From Actinomadura luzonensis (GTDB taxonomy: Bacteria > Actinomycetota > Actinomycetes > Streptosporangiales > Streptosporangiaceae), in contig NZ_JAKRKC020000002.1 in NCBI RefSeq assembly GCF_022664455.2, positions 2,728,001 to 2,792,000 of the forward strand: a stretch of 64,000 bases of DNA. Direction: 5' to 3'. The translations under genes were made by a program, and so were the position numbers. This document shows, piece after piece, positions 1 to 6,515 of the stretch. A model generated the notes under the pieces. That model searched no databases and had not been told where the DNA came from. It worked only from the letters and a program-made list of their open reading frames with translations. How positions within the stretch are numbered: position 1 is the first letter of the stretch; every line of letters starts with the position of its first letter.

Positions 1-939
1 CTGCTGGGAACGCTGGTGCTGGCCGGATGCGGCCAGACCGGCGGCACCCCGGCCACCCCGTCCCCCGCCGCCAGCTCCGCCCCCGCCCCCGCCTCCTCCC
101 AGGCTCCCGCCGCCGCCGGCTTCCCCGTCACCATCGAGGCGGGCAACGGCCAGGTCACCATCGCCAAGAAGCCCGAGCGCATCGTCTCGCTCTCGGCCAC
201 CCACACCGAGTCCCTGTTCGCCATCGGCGCCGGCCCGCAGGTCGTCGCCGTGGACGACCGCTCGAACTTCCCGCCCGAGGCCCCGCGCACCGACCTGTCC
301 GGCTTCAAGCCGAACGTCGAGGCCATCGTCGCCAAGAAGCCCGACCTCGTCGTGCTCTCCGACGACCTGGACAAGGTCGTCGCCGAGCTGGGCAAGGTCG
401 GCGTGCCGGTGCTGCTGGAGCCGGCCGCCAAGACCCTCGACGAGGCGTACGAGGAGATCGCCGAGCTGGGCGCGGCCACCGGCAACAAGGCCAAGGCCGA
501 CGAGGTCGTCGCCGGCATGAGGACGGCCATGGACAAGCTGGCCGCCGAGGCCCCGAAGGACAAGAAGCTCACCTACTACCACGAGCTCGACCAGACGCCG
601 TACGCCGCCACGTCCCAGACGTTCATCGGCCAGGTGTACGCCCTGTTCGGCCTGACCAACATCGCCGACAAGGCGCCCGAAGCGGCGGGCGGCTACCCCA
701 AGCTGTCGGCCGAGTTCGTCGCCCAGGCCGACCCCGACCTGATCTTCCTGGCCGACGTCAAGTGCTGCAAGCAGAGCAAGGAGACGCTGGCCGAGCGGCC
801 CGGGTGGGCCAAGCTGTCGGCGATCGCCGATGACCGGGTGGTCGAGCTCGACGACGACCTCGCCTCCCGCTGGGGGCCGCGCATCGTGCAGCTCGCCGAG
901 ACCGTCGGCGCCGCCGTGGCCAAGGCCGGCGCGAGCTGA
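1..939 (+). CDS. btuF: ABC transporter substrate-binding lipoprotein, cobamide type (5' end outside window)
   Basis: Substrate-binding lipoprotein that would capture a corrinoid (or possibly a siderophore) outside the membrane and hand it to the permease encoded next. The reading frame is open to the window edge, so the true start lies upstream. A signal-peptide end with lipobox L-A-G-C is visible at bases 19-30, followed by an Ala/Pro/Ser-rich linker and a class III (TroA/BtuF-like) fold with the typical PERIVSLSATHTESLFAIGAG segment. The permease GTG begins two bases after its stop, and CbiZ closes the operon, which favours a cobamide ligand over iron-siderophore. A pair of Cys in VKCCKQS near the C-terminus is unusual. 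Confidence 0.88.
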   Translation: MLGTLVLAGCGQTGGTPATPSPAASSAPAPASSQAPAAAGFPVTIEAGNGQVTIAKKPERIVSLSATHTESLFAIGAGPQVVAVDDRSNFPPEAPRTDLSGFKPNVEAIVAKKPDLVVLSDDLDKVVAELGKVGVPVLLEPAAKTLDEAYEEIAELGAATGNKAKADEVVAGMRTAMDKLAAEAPKDKKLTYYHELDQTPYAATSQTFIGQVYALFGLTNIADKAPEAAGGYPKLSAEFVAQADPDLIFLADVKCCKQSKETLAERPGWAKLSAIADDRVVELDDDLASRWGPRIVQLAETVGAAVAKAGAS

Positions 940-941
940 CC

Positions 942-1976
942 GTGACGAGACAGGCCGGCCCGTCGCGGGCCAGACCCCTGTGGGTGGCGGGCGCCCTCGG
1001 CGTGCTGGCCCTGTCCATGATCGCGGGGCTGCTCGGCGGGGCCGCCGACATGTCGCCCTGGCAGGTGGTGCTCCAGGCCGCCGACTGGCTGCCGTTCGTG
1101 CACGCCGACTCGGGGCTCACGCCGGTCGAGCAGGGCCTGCTGTACGAGCTGCGGCTGCCCCGCGTGCTGGTCGCCGCCGTGGTGGGCGGGCTGCTCGCCA
1201 TGGCCGGGGCCGGGTACCAGGGCGTGTTCCGCAACCCGCTCGCCGACCCGTACCTGCTGGGCGCGGCGGCGGGGGCGGGCCTCGCGGCCACGTTCGCGAT
1301 CGTCGCGCTGCCGGCGACGGCGGCGAGCATCCCGGTCGCGGCGTTCGCCGGGGCCGTGGGCGGGGTGCTGCTGGCGTACACGCTCGGCAACACCGCCGGG
1401 CGCTCCGGCGGCACCGCCACGCTGGTGCTGGCCGGGGTGGCGGTGACGTCGTTCCTGACCGCGATCCAGACGTTCGTGCAGCAGTTCAAGGTCGAGGAGC
1501 TGCAGCGCATCTACTCGTGGATCCTCGGCGACGTCGGCGGGGGCTGGGACCAGTTCTTCCTGGTGCTGCCGTACGCCGTGGCCGCCGCCGGGCTGCTCCT
1601 GCTGCACGGGCGCATGCTCGACGTGCTGTCGGTCGGCGACGAGGAGGCCGTCAGCCTCGGCGTGCCCGCCGCCCGGGTGCGGCTGGTCGTGCTGCTGGCG
1701 GCGTCGCTGGCCACGGCGGCGGCGGTGGCGGTGAGCGGGCTCATCGGGTTCGTCGGGATCGTGGTGCCGCACGTGGTGCGGCGGCTGGCGGGCGGCTCGT
1801 ACCGGATCGTGCTGCCGCTGTCGATGATCGGCGGCGCGGCCTTCCTCGTGCTCGCCGACCTGGTCGCGCGCACCGTGCTCGCGCCCGCCGAGCTGCCGAT
1901 CGGCGTGGTGACGATGTTCGTCGGCGCGCCCTTCTTCGTGGGGGTGCTGCGGATGACGCGGCGGACGGGCACGTGA
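942..1976 (+). CDS. btuC: FecCD-family ABC transporter permease (cobamide uptake)
   Basis: Integral membrane permease of 344 residues, the usual FecCD/BtuC length with about nine to ten hydrophobic segments. Family hallmarks are visible: LRLPRVLVAAVVGGLLAMAG near residue 65, GVFRNPLADPYLLG just after, and GFVGIVVPHVVRRL in the C-terminal third (the loop that contacts the ATPase). The GTG start lies two bases after the binding-protein stop; the ATPase GTG overlaps this stop as GTGA. The coupling implies stoichiometric production of the importer. Confidence 0.93.
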   Translation: MTRQAGPSRARPLWVAGALGVLALSMIAGLLGGAADMSPWQVVLQAADWLPFVHADSGLTPVEQGLLYELRLPRVLVAAVVGGLLAMAGAGYQGVFRNPLADPYLLGAAAGAGLAATFAIVALPATAASIPVAAFAGAVGGVLLAYTLGNTAGRSGGTATLVLAGVAVTSFLTAIQTFVQQFKVEELQRIYSWILGDVGGGWDQFFLVLPYAVAAAGLLLLHGRMLDVLSVGDEEAVSLGVPAARVRLVVLLAASLATAAAVAVSGLIGFVGIVVPHVVRRLAGGSYRIVLPLSMIGGAAFLVLADLVARTVLAPAELPIGVVTMFVGAPFFVGVLRMTRRTGT

Positions 1977-2746
1977 TCGAGACGCGGGGGCTGAGCGTGC
2001 GGCTCGGCGAGCGCGACGTGGTCCGCGACGTCGGGCTGCGGGTGCGGCAGGGCGAGTGGCTGGCCGTCATCGGGCCGAACGGGGCCGGCAAGTCCACCCT
2101 GCTCAAGGCCGTCATGGGGCTGGTCGCGCATCGGGGGGAGGTCGTCCTGGACGGGCGGCCAGCGGACGGGCTCAAAGCGCGGGCGCGGGCCCGGCTGGTC
2201 GCGTACGCGCCGCAGACGCCCGCGCTGCCGCCCGACATGTCGGTCTTCGACTACGCGTTGCTGGGCCGCACCCCCTACATCCCGTACCTGGGACGCGAGA
2301 GCGCCCACGACCGCGAGGTCACCGGGTCCGTGCTGACCCGGCTCGACCTCGCCGACCTGGCCGCCCGGCGCGTCGGGGAGCTGTCCGGCGGCGAGCGGCA
2401 GCGGGCGGTGCTCGCCCGCGCGCTCGCCCAGCAGGCCCCCGTGCTGCTGCTCGACGAGCCGACCACCGCGCTCGACCTCGGCCACCAGCAGCAGGTGCTG
2501 GAGCTGGTGGACCGGCTGCGGCGGGCCGACGGGCTCACCGTCGTCACCACGCTGCACGACCTGACCGTGGCCGGCCTGTACGCCGACACGCTGCTCCTGC
2601 TGGCCGGCGGCCGGGCCGCCGCGACCGGCAAGCCCGCCCAGGTGCTCACCGAGGAACTCGTGGGACGGCACTTCGACGCCCATGTCAAGATCGAGCCGGG
2701 GCCGGACGGGCGTCCGGTCGTGCACCTGGTGAGAGGTGGCTCATGA
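1973..2746 (+). CDS. btuD: ABC transporter ATP-binding protein (cobamide uptake)
   Basis: ATPase of 257 residues that powers the importer. Walker A GPNGAGKST lies at about residues 34-42, the Q-loop in YAPQTPALPPD, the signature LSGGERQR at about 137-144 and Walker B VLLLDEP around 157-163, with the switch His in TLHDLT. The GTG at 1973 overlaps the permease stop by four bases, and the start of cbiZ overlaps this gene's stop (ATGA). A longer frame opens upstream but lacks ABC similarity, so the short start is preferred. Confidence 0.92.
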   Translation: MIETRGLSVRLGERDVVRDVGLRVRQGEWLAVIGPNGAGKSTLLKAVMGLVAHRGEVVLDGRPADGLKARARARLVAYAPQTPALPPDMSVFDYALLGRTPYIPYLGRESAHDREVTGSVLTRLDLADLAARRVGELSGGERQRAVLARALAQQAPVLLLDEPTTALDLGHQQQVLELVDRLRRADGLTVVTTLHDLTVAGLYADTLLLLAGGRAAATGKPAQVLTEELVGRHFDAHVKIEPGPDGRPVVHLVRGGS

Positions 2747-3381
2747 AGCTGACGTACCGGACCGAGGAAGGCGCGCGGCTCGGCGCGCTGCTGTGGGAGT
2801 TCGGGCCGGGCTGGCGGATGATCTCCTCCGCCATGCTCGGCGGGGGCCTCGGCGAGCGCGAATGGGTGCTGAACGCCCAGGTCGTGGCCGGGTACGCGCG
2901 CATGGACCCGGTCGAGCACCTGGTCTCGCTCGGGCCCGGCGGGAACGGCGTCGGCATGATGACCGCCGCCTCCGTGGACCGCTGCGTCCAGGCGTCCGAC
3001 GGCGGCGTGGACGCCTGGGCCACCGTGGGCCTGCGCGTCCCCACCTGGGCCGCCGCCCCCGACGGCGCGCCGGACCCCGAGCTGGCCCCGATCCGGGTCG
3101 GCACGGTCAACATCGTGGCCGCGCTGCCGGTCGCCATGACCGACGCCGCCCTGGTCAACCTGGTCATGACCGTCACCGAGGCGAAGACCCAGGCCCTCGT
3201 CGAGACCGGCTACGCGGGCACCGGCACCGCCTCGGACGCGGTGTGCGTCGCGGTGCGGGCGGACGGGCCGCCGGAGCTGTTCGGCGGGCCGCGCTCGGAG
3301 TGGGGGGCGCGGACGGCCCGCGCCGTCCACACCGCCGTCCGCCGCGGCGCCGAGGCGTGGCGGCCTCATCACTTAAAGTAA
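2743..3381 (+). CDS. cbiZ: Adenosylcobinamide amidohydrolase CbiZ
   Basis: CbiZ hydrolyses adenosylcobinamide (or pseudocobamides) to adenosylcobyric acid, letting the cell remodel scavenged corrinoids. The 212-residue product matches the family length and shows its typical runs: SSAMLGGGLGEREWVLNAQV near the N-terminus, then GPGGNGVGMMTAA and TGTASDAVCV. It starts within the ATPase stop codon (ATGA), so import and remodelling are coupled. The last 123 bases are duplicated downstream at 4089-4211. Confidence 0.9.
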   Translation: MKLTYRTEEGARLGALLWEFGPGWRMISSAMLGGGLGEREWVLNAQVVAGYARMDPVEHLVSLGPGGNGVGMMTAASVDRCVQASDGGVDAWATVGLRVPTWAAAPDGAPDPELAPIRVGTVNIVAALPVAMTDAALVNLVMTVTEAKTQALVETGYAGTGTASDAVCVAVRADGPPELFGGPRSEWGARTARAVHTAVRRGAEAWRPHHLK

Positions 3382-3589
3382 GGCGATCGTGGGAAGTAGC
3401 ATGTGGACGAGGGCGAGGCTCGCGATACTGAGTGGGTGACCGCGATGGCGACGATCGAACCGACCAGCACGAGGCGCACGGTTCTCCCGGGTGCGCCACC
3501 CTTCACGGTCGACGACCTGCTCAAGTTCCCCGACGACGGGAACCGTTATGAGCTCTTCAACGGGAGCCTAGTAGTGAGCCCTGCCCCCA
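3259..3589 (+). repeat. 331-bp perfect direct repeat, copy A
   Basis: Bases 3259-3589 recur without a mismatch at 4089-4419 (offset 830). The unit spans the last 123 bases of cbiZ, the intergenic promoter and about the first 51 codons of the Uma2 gene. Identity stops abruptly inside the Uma2 gene. Confidence 0.97.
3424..3429 (+). promoter_or_regulatory. -10 box GATACT, leaderless Uma2 gene 1
   Basis: GATACT ends six bases before GTG 3436, the spacing expected if transcription starts on the initiation codon. The GTG overlaps a 12-codon upstream frame (ATG 3401) as GTGA, so coupling with a tiny leader is the alternative. The same sequence recurs at 4254-4259. Confidence 0.5.
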
Positions 3590-4029
3590 CCCCCCTGCAC
3601 CAGGACGTGATCTTCATCCTGCAGACGATCCTGCATCAGGCTGCGCCGTCGCATTTCAAGGTGCTGTCGACGGTCAATGTGCGCGCCTCCGACAAGGATC
3701 TCTACATCCCCGACATCGTGGTCGTGCCCAAGGCCAGAGCCAGAGCGGTGCGGCTCATGTTCGACCCGGCTGACGTGCTCCTGGCCGTGGAAGTGGTCAG
3801 CCCCAGCACCAAGGTGCACGACAGAGGCACCAAGGCCACGGCGTACGCCGCCGCCGGCATTCCCGCCTACTGGCGGGTCGAACCCCTCGAAGGTCCGACG
3901 CTCTACGTCAGCGAGCTCGACGGCGACGTCTACCGCGGCCCGTCGGCGCACAAGCCCGGCACCACCGTCACTCTGGCGGCGCCCTACCCCGTCACTCTCG
4001 ATCCCGCGGATCTGGTCGACGACGACTGA
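3436..4029 (+). CDS. Uma2-family PD-(D/E)XK endonuclease, copy 1
   Basis: Uma2 proteins are small restriction-endonuclease-fold proteins, much expanded in actinomycetes and cyanobacteria, with mostly unknown roles. This 197-residue copy shows GNRYELFNGSLVVSP at the N-terminus, the acidic residue in LYIPDIVVVP and the catalytic-looking core LLAVEVVSPS followed by KATAYAAAGIPAYWRVE. GTG 3436 was preferred over the in-frame GTG 3403 because of the leaderless -10 box; the longer start would add eleven residues. The first ~51 codons are identical to copy 2, while the remainder is only about 55-60 % identical by eye. Confidence 0.82.
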   Translation: MTAMATIEPTSTRRTVLPGAPPFTVDDLLKFPDDGNRYELFNGSLVVSPAPTPLHQDVIFILQTILHQAAPSHFKVLSTVNVRASDKDLYIPDIVVVPKARARAVRLMFDPADVLLAVEVVSPSTKVHDRGTKATAYAAAGIPAYWRVEPLEGPTLYVSELDGDVYRGPSAHKPGTTVTLAAPYPVTLDPADLVDDD

Positions 4030-4031
4030 TC

Positions 4032-4096
4032 GAAGCCGTAGTCGCGGGCCGCGCCCTCTGGGGTGACGCGGCCGGTGGCGAGGTCGGCGCGGACGG
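4032..4096 (-). repeat. Orphan copy of the hyuB 3' end
   Basis: Bases 4032-4096 match 4862-4927, the 3' part of hyuB, apart from one single-base indel and one substitution. This copy is cut off from hyuB. It ends in the 8-base microhomology gcggacgg (4089-4096), which is shared by hyuB and cbiZ and marks the duplication joint. Confidence 0.9.
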
Positions 4097-4211
4097 GCCG
4101 CCGGAGCTGTTCGGCGGGCCGCGCTCGGAGTGGGGGGCGCGGACGGCCCGCGCCGTCCACACCGCCGTCCGCCGCGGCGCCGAGGCGTGGCGGCCTCATC
4201 ACTTAAAGTAA
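4089..4211 (+). pseudogene. Duplicated 3' fragment of cbiZ
   Basis: A perfect copy of the last 41 codons of cbiZ including its TAA. It has no start of its own and lies between the two Uma2 genes, so it is a by-product of the segmental duplication. Confidence 0.93.
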
Positions 4212-4253
4212 GGCGATCGTGGGAAGTAGCATGTGGACGAGGGCGAGGCTCGC

Positions 4254-4259
4254 GATACT
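4254..4259 (+). promoter_or_regulatory. -10 box GATACT, leaderless Uma2 gene 2
   Basis: Identical to the copy at 3424-3429, with GTG 4266 following after six bases. Confidence 0.5.
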
Positions 4260-4265
4260 GAGTGG

Positions 4266-4862
4266 GTGACCGCGATGGCGACGATCGAACCGACCAGCAC
4301 GAGGCGCACGGTTCTCCCGGGTGCGCCACCCTTCACGGTCGACGACCTGCTCAAGTTCCCCGACGACGGGAACCGTTATGAGCTCTTCAACGGGAGCCTA
4401 GTAGTGAGCCCTGCCCCCAAGCCACGGCACCAGCGTGTGATCAGCCGGCTTGTCGTCATCCTCGAAACCGCGGCACCGGCCGGGATCGAGTGCCTGACGA
4501 CCGTCAATGTCAGCCCGAGCGTGGAGGACCTTTACATTCCCGATCTGGTGGTCGTGCCCGAGCAGGTGTCGGAGGCGGTGGATCTCGTGTACGCGCCACG
4601 CGACCTGCTGCTGGCGGTCGAAGTGGTGAGCCCGAGCAGCAAGGCGCAGGACAGATCCACCAAGATGACGGCCTACGCCGAGGCAGGCATCCCTCGCTAC
4701 TGGCGCATCGAGCCCGATGAGGGGCCGTCGCTCTACGTCTACGAGCTCGACGGACGTTCCTACGAGGGCCCGACTGTCCACAAGGCGGGAGCCGCGGTCA
4801 CCTTGTCAGCGCCATTTCCCGTGAGTTTCGATCCCGCCGACCTGATGCGGTTGCGCGGTTAG
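4266..4862 (+). CDS. Uma2-family PD-(D/E)XK endonuclease, copy 2
   Basis: A 198-residue paralogue with the same first ~51 codons as copy 1 but a diverged body: LYIPDLVVVPE, LLAVEVVSPSSK and KMTAYAEAGIPRYWRIE. The putative nuclease residues (Asp in IPD, Glu in VEVVSPS, following Lys) are kept in both copies, so neither looks dead. Its 3' end overlaps the convergent hyuB frame by 57 bases. GTG 4266 is chosen for the same reason as in copy 1; GTG 4233 is an alternative. Confidence 0.82.
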   Translation: MTAMATIEPTSTRRTVLPGAPPFTVDDLLKFPDDGNRYELFNGSLVVSPAPKPRHQRVISRLVVILETAAPAGIECLTTVNVSPSVEDLYIPDLVVVPEQVSEAVDLVYAPRDLLLAVEVVSPSSKAQDRSTKMTAYAEAGIPRYWRIEPDEGPSLYVYELDGRSYEGPTVHKAGAAVTLSAPFPVSFDPADLMRLRG

Positions 4863-6515
4863 AAGCCCGTAGTCGCGGGCCGCGCCCTCCGGGGTGACGC
4901 GGCCGGTGGCGAGGTCGGCGCGGACGGCGGCCGGGTCCCGTCCGGACGGGGGGCCGAGGCCGCCGCCGCCCGTGGTGGCGACGACGAACGCCTCGCCGGC
5001 CGCGAACCGCACGTTGTTGACCTTGGACGCCAGCCGTTCCAGCCGCCCGTCCAGATGCCGCTTGTAGAAGCCGCCGGTGCGGCCGGGCAGGCCGCCGTCG
5101 CGGCCCGGCGGAGGCAGGCGCAGGCGGTCGCCCCGGGTGGTGACGTGGCAGTCGGCGAGGAAGCGGTACACCGTCCGCGAGCCGAGCCCGCCCCGCCAGC
5201 GGCCGGGGCCGCCCGAGTCCGGGATCGTGGCGATCGACTCGACCACGATCGGGCAGCGGCTCTCCACCGGCTCGGCCTGCGGCACCGAGTTGCGGCCCAC
5301 GCCGAAGTGCACGCCGGTCGCGTCCGGGCCGTCCAGCCCGCGTCGCGCCCCCACGCCGCCGAAGTCGTAGGACAGGTGGATCCAGTACGGCGCCCCCACG
5401 GCCGCGATCGAGAACGGCTGCAGGATGCCGCTGGCCGCGATCGCCCGCTCCGGCACCGCGTCCGACATCGCCTGGAAGACCGCCTCCATGGCGGCGTAGA
5501 TCGGCACGTACCGGCCGCCGCACGGGTACGGCGAGCGCGCGTTCAGCAGCGACCCCTCCGGCAGGCGGACGTCGATCGCGCGCAGGCAGCCGTCGTTCAT
5601 GGGGATCGTGGGGTCCAGGAAGCAGCGGATCGCGAAGACGGCGGCGGCCAGCGACTGCGAGGCCGAGGCGTTGATCGCGGCCGGCACCTGGGGGCCGGTG
5701 CCGGCGAAGTCCAGCACCGCGCCGCCGGGCCCGAGGGTGACGGCGACGCGGACCTCGTGCGCGCGCCCGGCGTCGATCCCGTCGTCGTCGATCGGGTACG
5801 CCGCCGCGAACCGCCCCTCGGGCAGCCCGGCCAGTGAGGCGCGGGTGCGGGCCTCGGTGTGGTCGAGGTAGTCCTCGACGCCGGCCGCCAGCCCCTCCTC
5901 GCCGTACTCGGCCAGGACGGCCTCCAGGCGGGCGGCGGCCACCGCGGTCCCGGCGACGAGCGCGCGGACGTCGCCCATGACCTTGTCCGGGGTGCGGCTG
6001 TTGGCCCGCAGCACGGCCTCCATCGCCGGGTCGAGACCGTTGGCCGTGGCCAGCCGGACCGGCGGGAGCTGCAGGCCCTCCAGGAAGATGTCCGTGGCCA
6101 GCGGGGCCATGCCGCCCGCCGACAGCCCGCCGAGGTCGGAGACGTGGATCATGGTGGCGGCGAAGTACGCGGGCCCGCCCCCGGCGAAGACCGGCCGGTA
6201 GACCAGCAGGTCGTTGGTGTGCACGCCGCCCCGGTAGGCGTCGTTGAGCGCGTACACCTCGCCGGGCCGCATCGTGCCCGGCGAGTGGTCGGCGAGCAGC
6301 TCGGGCAGGGCGGTGCGGAGGGCCATGCTGTTCATGAGCGTGGTGGCCATGGACTGGGCGATGAGCCGGCCGCGGGCGTCCAGGAGGGCGGCCGAGGCGT
6401 CGGAGCCCTCCACGATGAACGTCGACCAGGCCGAGCGCACCACGACGATGCTGGCCTCCTCCGCGGCCACGACCAGCGCGTTGCGCAGCACCTCGGCGGT
6501 CAGGGCGTCCTTCAT
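4806..6515 (-). CDS. hyuB: Hydantoinase B / oxoprolinase subunit B family protein
   Basis: Subunit of an ATP-dependent hydantoinase/oxoprolinase/acetone carboxylase-type enzyme; the exact substrate cannot be told from sequence. The 569-residue frame starts at ATG 6515, overlapping the hyuA stop (ATGA). Family segments include LRNALVVAAEEASIVVVRSAWSTF at the N-terminus (only partly quoted), DAYRGGVHTNDL, and GGRYVPIYAAMEAVFQAMSD. The C-terminus is abnormal: after RDYG the frame runs into the Uma2 copy 2 sequence and stops there, so its last ~19 residues were probably acquired through the duplication. Confidence 0.88.
   Translation of the reverse strand: MKDALTAEVLRNALVVAAEEASIVVVRSAWSTFIVEGSDASAALLDARGRLIAQSMATTLMNSMALRTALPELLADHSPGTMRPGEVYALNDAYRGGVHTNDLLVYRPVFAGGGPAYFAATMIHVSDLGGLSAGGMAPLATDIFLEGLQLPPVRLATANGLDPAMEAVLRANSRTPDKVMGDVRALVAGTAVAAARLEAVLAEYGEEGLAAGVEDYLDHTEARTRASLAGLPEGRFAAAYPIDDDGIDAGRAHEVRVAVTLGPGGAVLDFAGTGPQVPAAINASASQSLAAAVFAIRCFLDPTIPMNDGCLRAIDVRLPEGSLLNARSPYPCGGRYVPIYAAMEAVFQAMSDAVPERAIAASGILQPFSIAAVGAPYWIHLSYDFGGVGARRGLDGPDATGVHFGVGRNSVPQAEPVESRCPIVVESIATIPDSGGPGRWRGGLGSRTVYRFLADCHVTTRGDRLRLPPPGRDGGLPGRTGGFYKRHLDGRLERLASKVNNVRFAAGEAFVVATTGGGGLGPPSGRDPAAVRADLATGRVTPEGAARDYGLLTAQPHQVGGIETHGKWR
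4862..4927 (-). repeat. hyuB 3' segment duplicated at 4032-4096
   Basis: This is the copy still in frame with hyuB. It differs from 4032-4096 by one indel and one substitution. Confidence 0.9.

Larger units (their letters stand above)
4089..4419 (+). repeat. 331-bp perfect direct repeat, copy B
   Basis: Second copy of 3259-3589. It begins at the duplication joint in the gcggacgg microhomology and ends inside the second Uma2 gene at the same codon as copy A. Confidence 0.97.

Noticed and set aside
693-1772. Long minus-strand frames opposite the cobamide transporter genes, and similar long frames throughout
   Set aside because: They are His/Arg/Gly/Pro-rich with no domain pattern, typical antisense shadows in 73 % GC coding DNA.
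3568-4329. 253-codon minus-strand frame across the Uma2 region
   Set aside because: Antisense to both Uma2 genes and partly made of the repeated segment; no protein features.
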